DNA from: JAHQVK01 sp036788295
GTDB lineage: Bacteria > Myxococcota > Kuafuiibacteriia > Kuafuiibacteriales > Kuafuiibacteriaceae
Assembly: GCA_036788295.1 (NCBI GenBank)
Contig: DAIQNR010000015.1
Coordinates: 1-64,000, forward strand
DNA: 64,000 bases
Direction: 5' to 3'
A program made the position numbers and the translations under genes. The notes under the pieces were generated by a model. That model was not told where the DNA came from. It searched no databases and worked only from the letters and a program-made list of their open reading frames with translations. How positions within the stretch are numbered: position 1 is the first letter of the stretch; every line of letters begins with the position of its first letter. Positions 8,587-17,785 of this stretch are shown here, one piece after another.

Positions 8587-10250
8587 GGAGCACCTCGGCC
8601 GGCCCGCATCTGCCGCACGGCCTCCTCGAGGTAGTCGGTGAGATCGACGAGCCGGCCGTCGCCCCGGATGTCCCAAAAGAACGTCCCCTCGTTGGGGTGC
8701 CCAGGGGTGAAGAACCCTTGGCGTGAGGCCTGCTCGATCATCTCCGCCTGCTGCTCCGGCTCGAGCTGTGCCCATGGGGTGTGCGGCACCGACGGCTCCC
8801 AGTCGTAGCCGCGTCCGAACTGCTGCGACCACAGCGCCTCGGACATGTAATCCGGCCCGCCGTTTTGAAACTGCCAGACATGCACCATTTCGTGGGTCAG
8901 CACGTCCAGGCTGCGGACGTCCTTCATGTAGATGGTGTTGCCATGGACGAACGGTCGGTCGTTCACCCCGAACAGCCCGGATCGACCCTCGACGACCCGA
9001 ACCTGGGATAGGTCCACGGATTCGCCGAACACCGAGCGCATGTGGTTGAGCTCGGCGTCGGTGAGGCCGCGGCCCTTGTTCTCGACCCCGATCGCGATCT
9101 GGGCGGCGGACAGCACGCTGCCCAACCCGAGCAGGGCGGCATCGACGGGGGTCTGGACGAAGGTCTGCACGAGACCGCGGCCGATCTGGGAGAATCCTTC
9201 TCCGAAGCGGCCCATGAGCACGCTCTGAAGGCCATCGCCGACGGTGGTGGCGCCCTCGACGAGGCTCTGCGCGACCCCCACGCCGGTGCGCCACAAACCC
9301 TGAAGGCCGCGGTCGGCGGCGGTGAAGAGTCGGTCGGTGATGTTGTCTCGTACCCACGCCCCGGCGCCGCCGAAAAGGTGGGTTGGAGCCTCGACGATGC
9401 CCTGCACCCCGCGGACGGCGCCATTCAGAATGCTCGAGCCGGCGTTGCCGACGCCGTTGAGCACCCCGCCGACCAGGCTTCCGGCGGCGGAGAAGATCCG
9501 GCCCTGGCGCAAGTCCTGCCAAGCCTCACCGACCCCGTTCGCGATCCCGCGGCCGAGGTTCACCACGCCCTCCACGACCCCGCGGCCCGCCGAGACCACC
9601 CCGTCCACGACGCTGCCCACCGCATTGCCGACCGCCGAGGCGGCGCGCTTTATCCCGTTCCACGCCTTCTTCAGGAAGAACTCGACCTCCACGGTCTTGC
9701 CGTCGACGGTGATGGTCCCGCGGTCGTTCTCGGCCCGGATCGACGCCTTTTGCGCTTCGCTCAGCTTCTCGCCGGCGACCAGCCGCCGGAACATCTCCCC
9801 CTCGTCGCCGGCGGTGTCCACGTCCTTCACGAAGGTGTCGATGTGGTGGCCGAGCTCCTCCATCAGCACGCTCTTCGCGAGCGCCGGGTCGGCGAGGGCC
9901 TGGCGGTTCAGGTACACAACGCCCTCGGCGTAGGCGCCCATCCCGCCTGGGGGAAAGCTCCCCGGATCGAGCACCTTGATCTCGGGCATCCACGAGTGGT
10001 CGCCCGAGAGCGTGCGCTGGCGGAGCGTCTCTGCGGCCGCCCGGTCGTGGTCCGGTCCGTAGACCTCCTTCATCAGCGCGTGAAATCCGTCTCGGTCCTT
10101 GGCGAGCTCGGTGAACGTGGCCCGGACCTGACGGTCGGCCTCGGCTGCGGCAGGATCCACTCGTTGGCGCGGCTCGCTTCGTTCGAAAGGAGGTCGGGGC
10201 GGCTCGGTGTAGAGGGTGTAGGGGCGCCGTGCGGTGCTGGTGATGGCCAT
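8583..10250 (-). CDS. DUF4157-like putative metallopeptidase protein
   Basis: The 555-residue protein has three parts. Residues about 90-190 contain YLNRQAL, then EELGHHID (131-138) and AGDEGEMFRRL, resembling a metal-binding module in RTX/calcium-binding proteins. Residues about 195-390 form a Gly/Val/Ala-rich region of amphipathic helices with repeated GxGxxxG spacing (NAVGSVVDGVVSAG and similar), reminiscent of pore-forming or colicin-like segments. Residues about 395-475 carry a DUF4157-like zinc site, LTHEMVHVWQ (HExxH at 453-457). DUF4157 modules accompany extracellular contractile injection systems in many bacteria, but no such system lies nearby. No signal peptide is visible. The ATG at 10250 was chosen over a longer frame. 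It is coupled to the downstream lipoprotein by TTGA. Confidence 0.7.
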   Translation of the reverse strand: MAITSTARRPYTLYTEPPRPPFERSEPRQRVDPAAAEADRQVRATFTELAKDRDGFHALMKEVYGPDHDRAAAETLRQRTLSGDHSWMPEIKVLDPGSFPPGGMGAYAEGVVYLNRQALADPALAKSVLMEELGHHIDTFVKDVDTAGDEGEMFRRLVAGEKLSEAQKASIRAENDRGTITVDGKTVEVEFFLKKAWNGIKRAASAVGNAVGSVVDGVVSAGRGVVEGVVNLGRGIANGVGEAWQDLRQGRIFSAAGSLVGGVLNGVGNAGSSILNGAVRGVQGIVEAPTHLFGGAGAWVRDNITDRLFTAADRGLQGLWRTGVGVAQSLVEGATTVGDGLQSVLMGRFGEGFSQIGRGLVQTFVQTPVDAALLGLGSVLSAAQIAIGVENKGRGLTDAELNHMRSVFGESVDLSQVRVVEGRSGLFGVNDRPFVHGNTIYMKDVRSLDVLTHEMVHVWQFQNGGPDYMSEALWSQQFGRGYDWEPSVPHTPWAQLEPEQQAEMIEQASRQGFFTPGHPNEGTFFWDIRGDGRLVDLTDYLEEAVRQMRAGRGAP

Positions 10251-10408
10251 GTTGCCAGCATCGGCAGCTCCGGGCTCCGGGTTGCGCCGAGTCTCGGGTG
10301 ATTCTTTGGCGACAATTGCCCACCTCGAAGCGTCGCCTCGACCATGGACGCCGAGTCGTGGGTTTTCGGCCGGCACCGGGTGAGCGAGGCGGTCGATCGC
10401 GGGAAGGC

Positions 10409-10783
10409 TCAAGAGAGGCGATGGAGATGGGCGGCGGAGAGGCAGAAGCCGAGCCCGATGACGACGTAGGGGATCGCGGCGGAGAAGGCGGGCGGGGGCG
10501 GTCGCCCGAACACGCGGAGGAACATCGCTTCGGACCAGCCTCCTTGTTCGGGGTTGTCACCGTCCCACCAGACCCCCCGCCCGAGCCAGGACTCGAGGTT
10601 GGTGAGCACGCACACCCCTCGGTTCAGATGCCAGTGCACCACGGTGATCGGCCCGGCCAGCAGGTGGAGCCACAGCCAGGTTCGGTTCGGTACCAGGCCG
10701 CCGAAGGCGAAGTGCGGGATGCACAAGACGTGGGTGGCGGCCACCGCCCGGGCCGCCCAACGTCGCCACCACGCCCCTTCCAC
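10409..10783 (-). CDS. Small membrane protein, GTG start
   Basis: The reading frame encodes about 124 residues with three hydrophobic segments: ARAVAATHVLCIPHFAFGGLV, WLWLHLLAGPITVVHW and the C-terminal IPYVVIGLGFCLSAAH. Two His residues and a Trp-rich loop lie between them. The arrangement recalls small DUF2784-type membrane proteins, but the match is not firm. There is no ATG. The GTG at 10781-10783 is the most plausible start, with a GGAG further upstream. It is divergent from dapF and separated by 158 bp from the downstream DUF4157-like gene. Third-position G/C and hydrophobic periodicity support coding. Confidence 0.55.
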   Translation of the reverse strand: MEGAWWRRWAARAVAATHVLCIPHFAFGGLVPNRTWLWLHLLAGPITVVHWHLNRGVCVLTNLESWLGRGVWWDGDNPEQGGWSEAMFLRVFGRPPPPAFSAAIPYVVIGLGFCLSAAHLHRLS

Positions 10784-10951
10784 CGACCGACGACTACACT
10801 CCGTCCCTCCCTTCGCCAAGCCCGAGCCCGAGCCGGGCCCGAGCCGAGCCGGTTCGGCTCGTCGCCGATCCGCTTGCCGGGGGCCGCGGGAGGGGTGGCG
10901 CCGGCTCCACGTGGGTCGTACAACGGTGCGGGCCTGCGGGCGCGAGGACAG

Positions 10952-11776
10952 ATGTTCGAGTTCGAGAAGGTGCAGGGCCTCGGCAACGACTTCGTGGTGC
11001 TCGACCGGCGGGCCGGGGGAGGAGCGCCGAGCCCCGAAGAGGCCCGGTGGTGGTGCGACCGCAGGCGGGGGGTGGGGGCCGACGGCGTCCTCACCCTCCT
11101 GGTCCCCCGAGGGACCGAGGCCGAGCTGGCGCTCGTCATTCACAACGCCGACGGATCGGTCCCCGAGATGTGCGGAAACGGGCTTCGCTGCGTGGTCGCG
11201 GTGGTTCGAGGGGGGGCGCCCAGGGTCCCGCTCCTCGTCGAGACGGGAGCGGGCCTTCGCTCCGGGTTCCTGCAGGCCGATGGCCAAGTCACGGTCACGC
11301 TGGGGCGGGGAGAGGTGCTGGGGCCGGTGGAGGTCGAGCTGGGCGGCCGGTCGGTCGTGGGGACAGCGGCCTCGCTCGGCAACCCCCACCTCGTCCTGTT
11401 CTTGCCCGAAGGGCTCGACCCGGAGGCGGCTGCGGCCGCGGAAGGAGCGCGGCTCGAGCGGCACCCCGCGTTCCCGGATCGGGTGAATGTCGGCTTCGCG
11501 GCGGTGGACTCCGACGGGATCTCGCTCGTGGTGCACGAGCGAGGGGCGGGGAGGACCGAAGCGTGCGGAACCGGCGCAGCGGCGGCGGCGCTCGTGGCCC
11601 GGGCCTCCGGGCGGTGGACGGCGCCGGGCCCGGTACCGGTGCGGCTGCCTGGAGGACAGCTCTCGCTCATGGTGCCGGTCGAGGGCACCGGAGAGATTCA
11701 GCTCACCGGGCCGGCGGTCCGGGTGTTCAAGGGCGCGGCCCGGTTCAACGGGTATAGTTCGGCGACTCCTTGGTGA
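10952..11776 (+). CDS. dapF: Diaminopimelate epimerase
   Basis: DapF converts LL- to meso-diaminopimelate for lysine and peptidoglycan synthesis in the cytosol. The 274-residue length is normal. Both catalytic cysteines are present: Cys74 in PEMCGNGLRC and Cys205 in EACGTGAAA. The N-terminal KVQGLGNDFVVLD and the HNADGS substrate loop are intact. The ATG at 10952 is preceded by GAGG five bases upstream and matches the usual N-terminus. The gene ends tail-to-tail with guaB and the two coding regions overlap by 32 bases (11745-11776). Confidence 0.97.
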   Translation: MFEFEKVQGLGNDFVVLDRRAGGGAPSPEEARWWCDRRRGVGADGVLTLLVPRGTEAELALVIHNADGSVPEMCGNGLRCVVAVVRGGAPRVPLLVETGAGLRSGFLQADGQVTVTLGRGEVLGPVEVELGGRSVVGTAASLGNPHLVLFLPEGLDPEAAAAAEGARLERHPAFPDRVNVGFAAVDSDGISLVVHERGAGRTEACGTGAAAAALVARASGRWTAPGPVPVRLPGGQLSLMVPVEGTGEIQLTGPAVRVFKGAARFNGYSSATPW

Positions 11777-13202
11777 TGATCACGTCGTGCACGTGGGATT
11801 CGCGCAGGCCGGCGCCGCTGATGCGGACGAATTTCGCCTTCTGCCTCATCTCCGGCAGGGTTCCGGCGCCGATGTAACCCATGCCGGCCCGCAGTCCCCC
11901 CATGAGCTGCCACACGGTCTCCTCGAGCGGACCCTTGAACGGGACCCGGCCCTCGATGCCTTCGGGCACGAGCTTCGGGGCGTCGGTTCCGGCCTGGCCG
12001 TAGCGGTCGGCCGAGCCCTGCTGCATCGCACCGAGCGACCCCATCCCCCGGTAGGCCTTGAAGGCTCGACCCTCGTAGAGGACCACCTCGCCTGGCGACT
12101 CGGCCACGCCGGCGAGCAGGGAGCCGATCATGACCGCGTGGGCGCCAGCGGCGAGCGCCTTCACGACGTCGCCGGAGTATTTGATTCCGCCGTCGGCGAC
12201 GATCGGCGCGCCGTACTCCCGGCTCGCCCGGGCGCAGTCCATGATCGCGGAGAGCTGGGCCACGCCGACCCCGGCCACGACCCGGGTCGTGCAGATCGAT
12301 CCGGGGCCGATGCCCACCTTCACCGCGTCGGCGCCGGCGCCCATCAGGGCCGAGGCCCCGTCGTAGGTGGCGACGTTGCCGGCGAGGACCTGCATGTCGG
12401 GGTGGCGCTGCTTGGTCTCCCGGACTGCGTCGATGACGCCCTTCGTGTGGCCGTGGGCGGTGTCGATGACCAGCAGGTCGACCTCGGCCTCGACCAGGGC
12501 GTCGGTGCGGGCGATTCGGTCCGGACCCACCCCGATCGCGGCCCCGACGAGCAGCCGGCCGTGGGGGTCGGTCACGGCGTTCGGGTGGCGGGAGTGCTTC
12601 TCCACGTCCTTGAGCGTGATGAGCCCCACCAGCCGGCCGTCCCCGTCGACGATGGGGAGGACCTCCTTTCGGTGCTGGTGCATGATGCGACGGGCCTCTT
12701 CGGCGGTGGTGCCGGCGCCGATGGTGACGAGCTCGCGGCTCATCACCGAGGCGATGGGCGCGTTCGGGTCGGCGGCGGCGCGGATGTCTCGGCCGGTGAG
12801 GATGCCGACCAAGCGCTCGCCCTCGATGACCGGAAACGAGCTGAAGCCGCGCTCTTCGGCGAGCAGCATCGCGTCCGAGACCGGCTGGTTACCGCCGACG
12901 GTCACCGGATCGGGGATGATTCCGGCCTCGAAGCGCTTCACTTTTCGGACCTCGAGCGCCTGCTTGGCCATCGACATGCTCTTGTGGATGACCCCGAGCC
13001 CGCCGATCTGAGCCAGCGCGATCGCGAGCCGGGCCTCGGTGACGGTGTCCATCGCCGCCGAGAGCATCGGGATGCGAAGGGGCAGGCGGGCGCTCAGCCG
13101 GGTGCCGATGTCCACCTCCCTGGGGAGCACTTCGGAGTAGCCGGGCTCGATGAGAACGTCATCGAAGGCGAGGCTCTCGGGCATGTCGGCGACGCGGATC
13201 AT
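11745..13202 (-). CDS. guaB: Inosine-5'-monophosphate dehydrogenase
   Basis: GuaB oxidises IMP to XMP with NAD, the committed step to guanine nucleotides. The 485-residue protein has the standard build: N-terminal barrel part (AFDDVLIEPGYSEVLP, MDTVTEARLAIALAQIGG), two CBS domains (about residues 95-215), then the catalytic core. The core carries GIGPGSICTTRVVAG (active-site Cys), IVADGGIKYSGD, and a flap with YRGMGSLGAM. The C-terminus SPNYTR is typical. The start lies at the ATG in MIRVADMPES; a second Met six residues later is possible, and no Shine-Dalgarno sequence is visible for either. The gene is divergent from the RNase E/G gene and overlaps dapF tail-to-tail. Confidence 0.97.
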   Translation of the reverse strand: MIRVADMPESLAFDDVLIEPGYSEVLPREVDIGTRLSARLPLRIPMLSAAMDTVTEARLAIALAQIGGLGVIHKSMSMAKQALEVRKVKRFEAGIIPDPVTVGGNQPVSDAMLLAEERGFSSFPVIEGERLVGILTGRDIRAAADPNAPIASVMSRELVTIGAGTTAEEARRIMHQHRKEVLPIVDGDGRLVGLITLKDVEKHSRHPNAVTDPHGRLLVGAAIGVGPDRIARTDALVEAEVDLLVIDTAHGHTKGVIDAVRETKQRHPDMQVLAGNVATYDGASALMGAGADAVKVGIGPGSICTTRVVAGVGVAQLSAIMDCARASREYGAPIVADGGIKYSGDVVKALAAGAHAVMIGSLLAGVAESPGEVVLYEGRAFKAYRGMGSLGAMQQGSADRYGQAGTDAPKLVPEGIEGRVPFKGPLEETVWQLMGGLRAGMGYIGAGTLPEMRQKAKFVRISGAGLRESHVHDVIITKESPNYTR

Positions 13203-13595
13203 GGCGCCCGGGAGGGTGGGGGCCGGTCGAGGGGTGGTCAACCGCGAACCGGGCTGAGCGCGAGGCACTGGCGCAAGCAGCGCGAACGGGGTATCCTCAC
13301 CCGCGATTCCAATCTTGCCGCTCCGCCCGCGCCCGAGAGGGAGGCGGCGCCGGGCGGCCCAAACCCAGCACGAGCTCCCCCGTGAACCGAGCCGCCTCAC
13401 CTTCCCCGCCCCCGACAGCACCAGCCGCGACGAGCGGCTGTCGGCGCGGCGCGGGGCCGAGGGCGGACGGCATCGAGGACGGAGCGCGCGGCGAACTCGG
13501 GCGGCGCGTGGCGCCCCGAGTCGCCTCCGGCCTGGCCAAGATCCGGGACGGATCCGCCTGGCCCCACTGGGCTCGTGCCCGGAGAACGACCTCAA
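13203..13595. other. Divergent intergenic region between guaB and RNase E/G gene
   Basis: These 393 bases separate two divergently transcribed housekeeping genes and must hold promoters for both. The region is extremely GC-rich. A weak plus-strand candidate is TATCCT near 13291-13296, with TGGCGC 17 bases upstream. A long leader ahead of the RNase gene would fit autoregulation as known for E. coli rne, but no specific structure was confirmed. No open frame here looks like protein. Confidence 0.4.
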
Positions 13596-16500
13596 ATGAC
13601 CATCCGGATGCTCATCAACGCGACTGCGCCCAACGAGCTGCGCATCGCGATCGTGGAGGATGGTGAGCTCAACGAGCTCGACATCGAAGCCTCCGAAACC
13701 AGTACCCTGAAGGGCAACGTCTACAAGGGCGTGGTCCACAACGTGGAAGGCTCGCTCGAGGCGGCCTTCATCGACATCGGCCGCCACAAGCAGGGCTTCT
13801 TGCCGTTCAGCGAGGTGTCTGCGTCGCAGTACTTTCGTCCGTGGACGGGCAAGGGCAAGCCGAAGATCACCGACGTGCTGAAGCGCGGGCAGGAGATCCT
13901 CGTGCAGGTCGCGAAGGACGCGATCGGAGAGAAGGGGGCGACGCTGACCACGTATCTCTCCCTGCCCGGCCGCTACACCGTGCTGATGCCGGGCAGCGAC
14001 GCGAACGGCATCAGCCGAAAGATCGACGACGAGAAGGTTCGTAGGCGGATCCAGACCGTCGCCGAGAAGATCGTTCGCCCGGACGGCTGCGGCTTCATCG
14101 TTCGGACGGCGGGGCTGGGTCAGACCCGGCTCGCCCTGCAGCGGGACCTCGACAAGGTCGTCGCGCAGTGGGAAAAACTCGGGAAGGCGGCGAAGATCGC
14201 GCGGGCGCCGTCGATTCTCCACGCCGAACCAGATCTCATCGGGCGGACCTTGCGGGACTTCTTCGCGGAAGAGATCGATGAGGTCCTCATCGACTCGAAG
14301 GATGAGTACGAGGCCGCGGTCGAATACTTCAACGAGGTGATGCCGGGGTACACCGAGCGCTTGAAGTACTACCAAAACCCCATCCCGATATTCGCCTACT
14401 ACCGGGTGGAGGAGCAGATCGAGGCCACCTTCGAGCGGCAGGTCAAGTTGCCGAGCGGGGGTTCGATCGTCATCGACGAGACCGAGGCGCTGGTGGCCAT
14501 CGACGTGAACTCGGGCCGCATGACGTCCGAAGGCGACCACGAGCGCACGGTCTTCAAGACGAACTGCGAGGCGGCGGAGGAAGTCGCCCGCCAGCTGAAG
14601 CTCCGGGATCTCGGCGGGATCGTGGTCGTGGACTTCATCGACATGGAGGAGACGAAGCACAAGCGGCGGGTCGAGGAGGTGCTCGCCGAGGCCGCTGAAG
14701 AGGACAAGGCGCGGTACAAGATCTCCAAGATCAACTCGAAGGGTTTGTGCGTGCTGACCCGGCAGCGGATCCGGCAGGGCATGAGAAAGGCGTACCAGGT
14801 CCGGTGCCCGGTCTGCACCGGCACGGGCTGGGTTCGGACCCCCGAGAGCCACTCGCTGTCGCTGCTTCGCCGGGTCGAGGCCCGCGTGGCCCAAGGCGGG
14901 GTGGGGGAGGTTCGGGTGCTGACCCACCGCGAGACCGCGGAGTACCTCCTGAACCACAAGCGGGCCGAGCTCATCGATCTCGAGCGGACCCATCGGTGCC
15001 GGATCGTCGTGTCGGCCCGGGCGGAGATGGACCGCGGCAAGGATGACGTCGCGTTCCTCTCCAACAAGGAGGTCCTCGAGGAGATCACCGACCGGCTCCC
15101 GCCTCGGGAGGAGCGATCGGGGCACAAGCGGCGGCGAAAGAAGAAGGCAGAGGAGGTGCCGGCCGCGGCCGCGGCGGTGGAGTCCGAGTCGGAGAGCCGG
15201 GGCAAGCGTCGCCGCAAGCGCCGCCGGGGCCAGGTCGCGGGCGAGGCAGCCCCGGCGGCCGAGTCGGCTTCGCGCGTGGCCGAGCCGGGCGCCGTCGCTC
15301 CCGAGCCGGAGGTCGCGGCGTCGCCGAGCGCGGTGTTGCCGCTGAGCAAGCCGAGCACCGGAGAGGATGCGCCCCGCCCGGTGTCGCTCGCCCCCAAGGG
15401 AACGACGACGTTCACGGGCCGGCCCTCGCTCGAGCAGATCGAGCGGGCGAAGGCGATGCGAAGGGCGAAGGAGGCCCGTCGCCGGGGCGACGCTGCGACC
15501 GCGGACGCGATCCTCGCCGAGCTCGAGCGGACGGCGAATGGAGCGCCGGAGAAGGCGCGGTTCACGCCGCCCGGCGACGTCCGTGACGCCCCGGCGACGC
15601 GGCCGGCGCCGGACAGGGACGGCGCCATGGACCTCATGCACGCGCTGGCGGTCGCCGATGCGGTGCAGCGGTTCGCGGCGGGCGGGCTCGACGAGCAGTC
15701 GATCATCGACGCGGCGGGCACCGATGTCGAAGTGGACGACCGCGCGGCGGGGCTCGATCGGGTGGAGGCTTTGGAGGGATCTGCGGACGACGGCGAGGAC
15801 CTCGGTCCGGCCGACGAGTCCGTCTCTTTGCAGAGCGACGCGGCGGCGGAGAGCGATGAGGCGAAGAGCGAGAGCGCGCGTCGCCGCCGTCGGCGCCGAG
15901 GCCGGCGAAGGAGGCGCGGCGAGCCGGCGGCGGAGCAGCGGGCCGAGGGGGTCGAATCGGGGACGGAGGAGGCCCCCGTCGCTGCTCCCCCGGAGGACGG
16001 AGCGGACGCGGCCGCCGCCGACGCGGCGCTCTCGACCGGAGAGGAGCCCGATCCCGACCACGGCGCTGGACCGGGCGAGGAGGCCCTCCCGGGGGGCGAA
16101 GGAGCCGAGGAGGCGCCGGCGGCCGAGGCGGGGACCCGCAGCGGATCGAAGAGGCGCCGGCGTCGAGGACGGAGCCGGGGCGGCGATGCGAGGCGAAACG
16201 GCGCCGAGCTGGACAACGGCGCGGAGCTGGACAACGGCGCGGAGCCGGAGCCGGAGCACGGCGCCGAGCTGGCGAGCACGGCCGAGGTCGAATCGGCAGC
16301 GACCGATGCGCCGGAGGGCGGGGAGGCAGAGAGCCTCGAAGCGCTCGCGGGACCGGGCGAGGGCGTGGACGGGGATGGGCCCGATGTCGAGGCGGCGAAG
16401 GAGGACGCGGCCGCGGCGCCCTTTGGCGGGGCAAAGACGCCCAGAGCGAATACTCGGCCCCGCCGCGGACGCAAGCGGTCGGCCGCAGCGCTCTCGGAGC

Positions 16501-16832
16501 CGGAGGAAGCGGCCCCGGAGGCGGCGGAAGCGGTCTCGGAGGCGGAGGAAGCGGTCTCGAAGGCGGAGGAAGCGGCCCCGGAGCCGGAGCAAGCGCTCTC
16601 GGAGGCGGAGCAAGCGGCCCCGGAGCCGGAGCAAGCGGCGCCGGCGGCCAAAGCCAAAAGAGCCAGTCGGGCTTCGAAAAAGGCCCCGGGAGGCCGACGG
16701 GCCCCGAAGAAGCAGGTCGCCGCTTCCGCTCCGCCACCGGAACCCGAAGAAGCCCCCGAGCCTCCGGAGCCGGACCCGGAGCAAGTCGAGGCCCGGCGGG
16801 CGCTGCTCAACCGGATCTTCTCGTCCCGCTGA
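13596..16832 (+). CDS. Rne/Rng family ribonuclease (RNase E/G) with long tail
   Basis: This is the endoribonuclease that starts mRNA decay and processes rRNA. The 1078-residue product has a normal catalytic half (about 1-500): an S1-type domain, the magnesium-binding VAIDVNSGR (Asp near 303) and VVVDFIDME (Asp near 346), and the zinc-link CPVCTGTG (near 403). The remaining roughly 570 residues are low-complexity, rich in Ala, Glu, Pro and Arg. They contain Arg-rich patches (GHKRRRKKK, KRRRKRRRG, RRRRRRGRRRRRG) and Glu/Ala repeats near the end. Such tails are disordered scaffolds for degradosome partners and RNA. The start at 13596 follows GGAGAA by about nine bases. Tail length is well beyond the E. 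coli protein's total proportion of disorder. Confidence 0.93.
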   Translation: MTIRMLINATAPNELRIAIVEDGELNELDIEASETSTLKGNVYKGVVHNVEGSLEAAFIDIGRHKQGFLPFSEVSASQYFRPWTGKGKPKITDVLKRGQEILVQVAKDAIGEKGATLTTYLSLPGRYTVLMPGSDANGISRKIDDEKVRRRIQTVAEKIVRPDGCGFIVRTAGLGQTRLALQRDLDKVVAQWEKLGKAAKIARAPSILHAEPDLIGRTLRDFFAEEIDEVLIDSKDEYEAAVEYFNEVMPGYTERLKYYQNPIPIFAYYRVEEQIEATFERQVKLPSGGSIVIDETEALVAIDVNSGRMTSEGDHERTVFKTNCEAAEEVARQLKLRDLGGIVVVDFIDMEETKHKRRVEEVLAEAAEEDKARYKISKINSKGLCVLTRQRIRQGMRKAYQVRCPVCTGTGWVRTPESHSLSLLRRVEARVAQGGVGEVRVLTHRETAEYLLNHKRAELIDLERTHRCRIVVSARAEMDRGKDDVAFLSNKEVLEEITDRLPPREERSGHKRRRKKKAEEVPAAAAAVESESESRGKRRRKRRRGQVAGEAAPAAESASRVAEPGAVAPEPEVAASPSAVLPLSKPSTGEDAPRPVSLAPKGTTTFTGRPSLEQIERAKAMRRAKEARRRGDAATADAILAELERTANGAPEKARFTPPGDVRDAPATRPAPDRDGAMDLMHALAVADAVQRFAAGGLDEQSIIDAAGTDVEVDDRAAGLDRVEALEGSADDGEDLGPADESVSLQSDAAAESDEAKSESARRRRRRRGRRRRRGEPAAEQRAEGVESGTEEAPVAAPPEDGADAAAADAALSTGEEPDPDHGAGPGEEALPGGEGAEEAPAAEAGTRSGSKRRRRRGRSRGGDARRNGAELDNGAELDNGAEPEPEHGAELASTAEVESAATDAPEGGEAESLEALAGPGEGVDGDGPDVEAAKEDAAAAPFGGAKTPRANTRPRRGRKRSAAALSEPEEAAPEAAEAVSEAEEAVSKAEEAAPEPEQALSEAEQAAPEPEQAAPAAKAKRASRASKKAPGGRRAPKKQVAASAPPPEPEEAPEPPEPDPEQVEARRALLNRIFSSR

Positions 16833-16945
16833 CGCCCGCCTCGATCTCTCGGTCCGGGCGCCCTCGTGTCGGTCTGCGCGATCGAAGCCGGTTTCGGGGC
16901 AGGCCGGGGATGGACGCTCGGACCCGATGGTGGTGACCTTCCCGG

Positions 16946-17785
16946 ATGGGGCCGTGGGTGGTCGGTTTGGGGGTCCTCGCCGCACCGGCGGCGCCCATGG
17001 AGCCCGCGCCGGCGAAGCCGGTCGCGAGCGTCGCCGCGTCGGGCTCAGCCGAAGGGGAGCGGGCCGCTCTTCGGGTGGCGCTCGGCGGCGGGACGAGGGC
17101 CTACGTGGCCCACTCCGTCGTGAGCGGCGACGTGGTGACCGGCCTCAGCTACACGGTGGACCCGATCCTGCTCGGGTCGGCCCGCGCCGTCTTCGCGGTG
17201 CCCGGGGTGCCGCTCGGCCTCGAGGGCCGAATCGGGATGGCCCCGGTTCGGTTTCGGGTGGCGAGCGAGCCGACGCCCACCGAGCGAGGGGGGGCCGTGC
17301 TCGACGCCGCGGTCGGGGTGTGGGGCCGGCTCGAGCTTTTCGGACGGGACGGGGCCCCGAGGCTCGGATTGACCCCTCGAGCGACGGTCGAGCACCTGTC
17401 GGTCCAAGTGGACGACGACGGTGAGCGCAGCGTGCTCCTCTCCTGGGGCACCTGGGCGATCGGAGGCGGCCTGCGGCTGTCGATCGAATGGGATCGTTCG
17501 GTCGTCGAGGTCGAGGGCGATGTGAGCGGGGTGGTCCGCGTGGCCGAGTCGCCCACGGCCTCGGGCCGCGACCCGAGCGGCGTGCAGACTGGGCTGCGGC
17601 TGCGGGGGCGGACCTGGCCGTGGCGACACGTCGGGTTCGAGGTCTCTGCCGGGTACGGGATGTCGTCGGTGGCGATGGTGGGACCGGCGAGCCGCGCCCG
17701 ATTCGCTGGAGATCCCGAGCTTCTGAACGCGAGCCTGCTCACCGAGCTGCTCGACCTGGGGCTCGCGGTGGTGGTCGCCCCATGA
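16946..17785 (+). CDS. Exported protein, beta-rich, unknown function
   Basis: The 279-residue protein has a hydrophobic N-terminus (WVVGLGVLAAPAAP) consistent with a signal peptide, followed by an Ala/Pro linker. A strand-rich body follows (LRVALGGGTRAYV, PLGLEGRIGMAPVRF, GGGLRLSIEWD, VGFEVSAGYGMSSVAM), as in small outer-membrane barrels or periplasmic beta-proteins. No family is recognised. Its stop overlaps the start of the next gene as ATGA, so it forms an operon with the Cys-rich lipoprotein and the glycosyltransferase gene. The start is not supported by a clear Shine-Dalgarno sequence. Confidence 0.6.
   Translation: MGPWVVGLGVLAAPAAPMEPAPAKPVASVAASGSAEGERAALRVALGGGTRAYVAHSVVSGDVVTGLSYTVDPILLGSARAVFAVPGVPLGLEGRIGMAPVRFRVASEPTPTERGGAVLDAAVGVWGRLELFGRDGAPRLGLTPRATVEHLSVQVDDDGERSVLLSWGTWAIGGGLRLSIEWDRSVVEVEGDVSGVVRVAESPTASGRDPSGVQTGLRLRGRTWPWRHVGFEVSAGYGMSSVAMVGPASRARFAGDPELLNASLLTELLDLGLAVVVAP

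Noticed and set aside
13203..16985. Extension of the guaB frame upstream, and the 803-residue Ser/Ala-rich minus frame
   Set aside because: Both mirror the RNase E/G gene on the other strand. Their low-complexity composition is the shadow of its Glu/Ala-rich tail.
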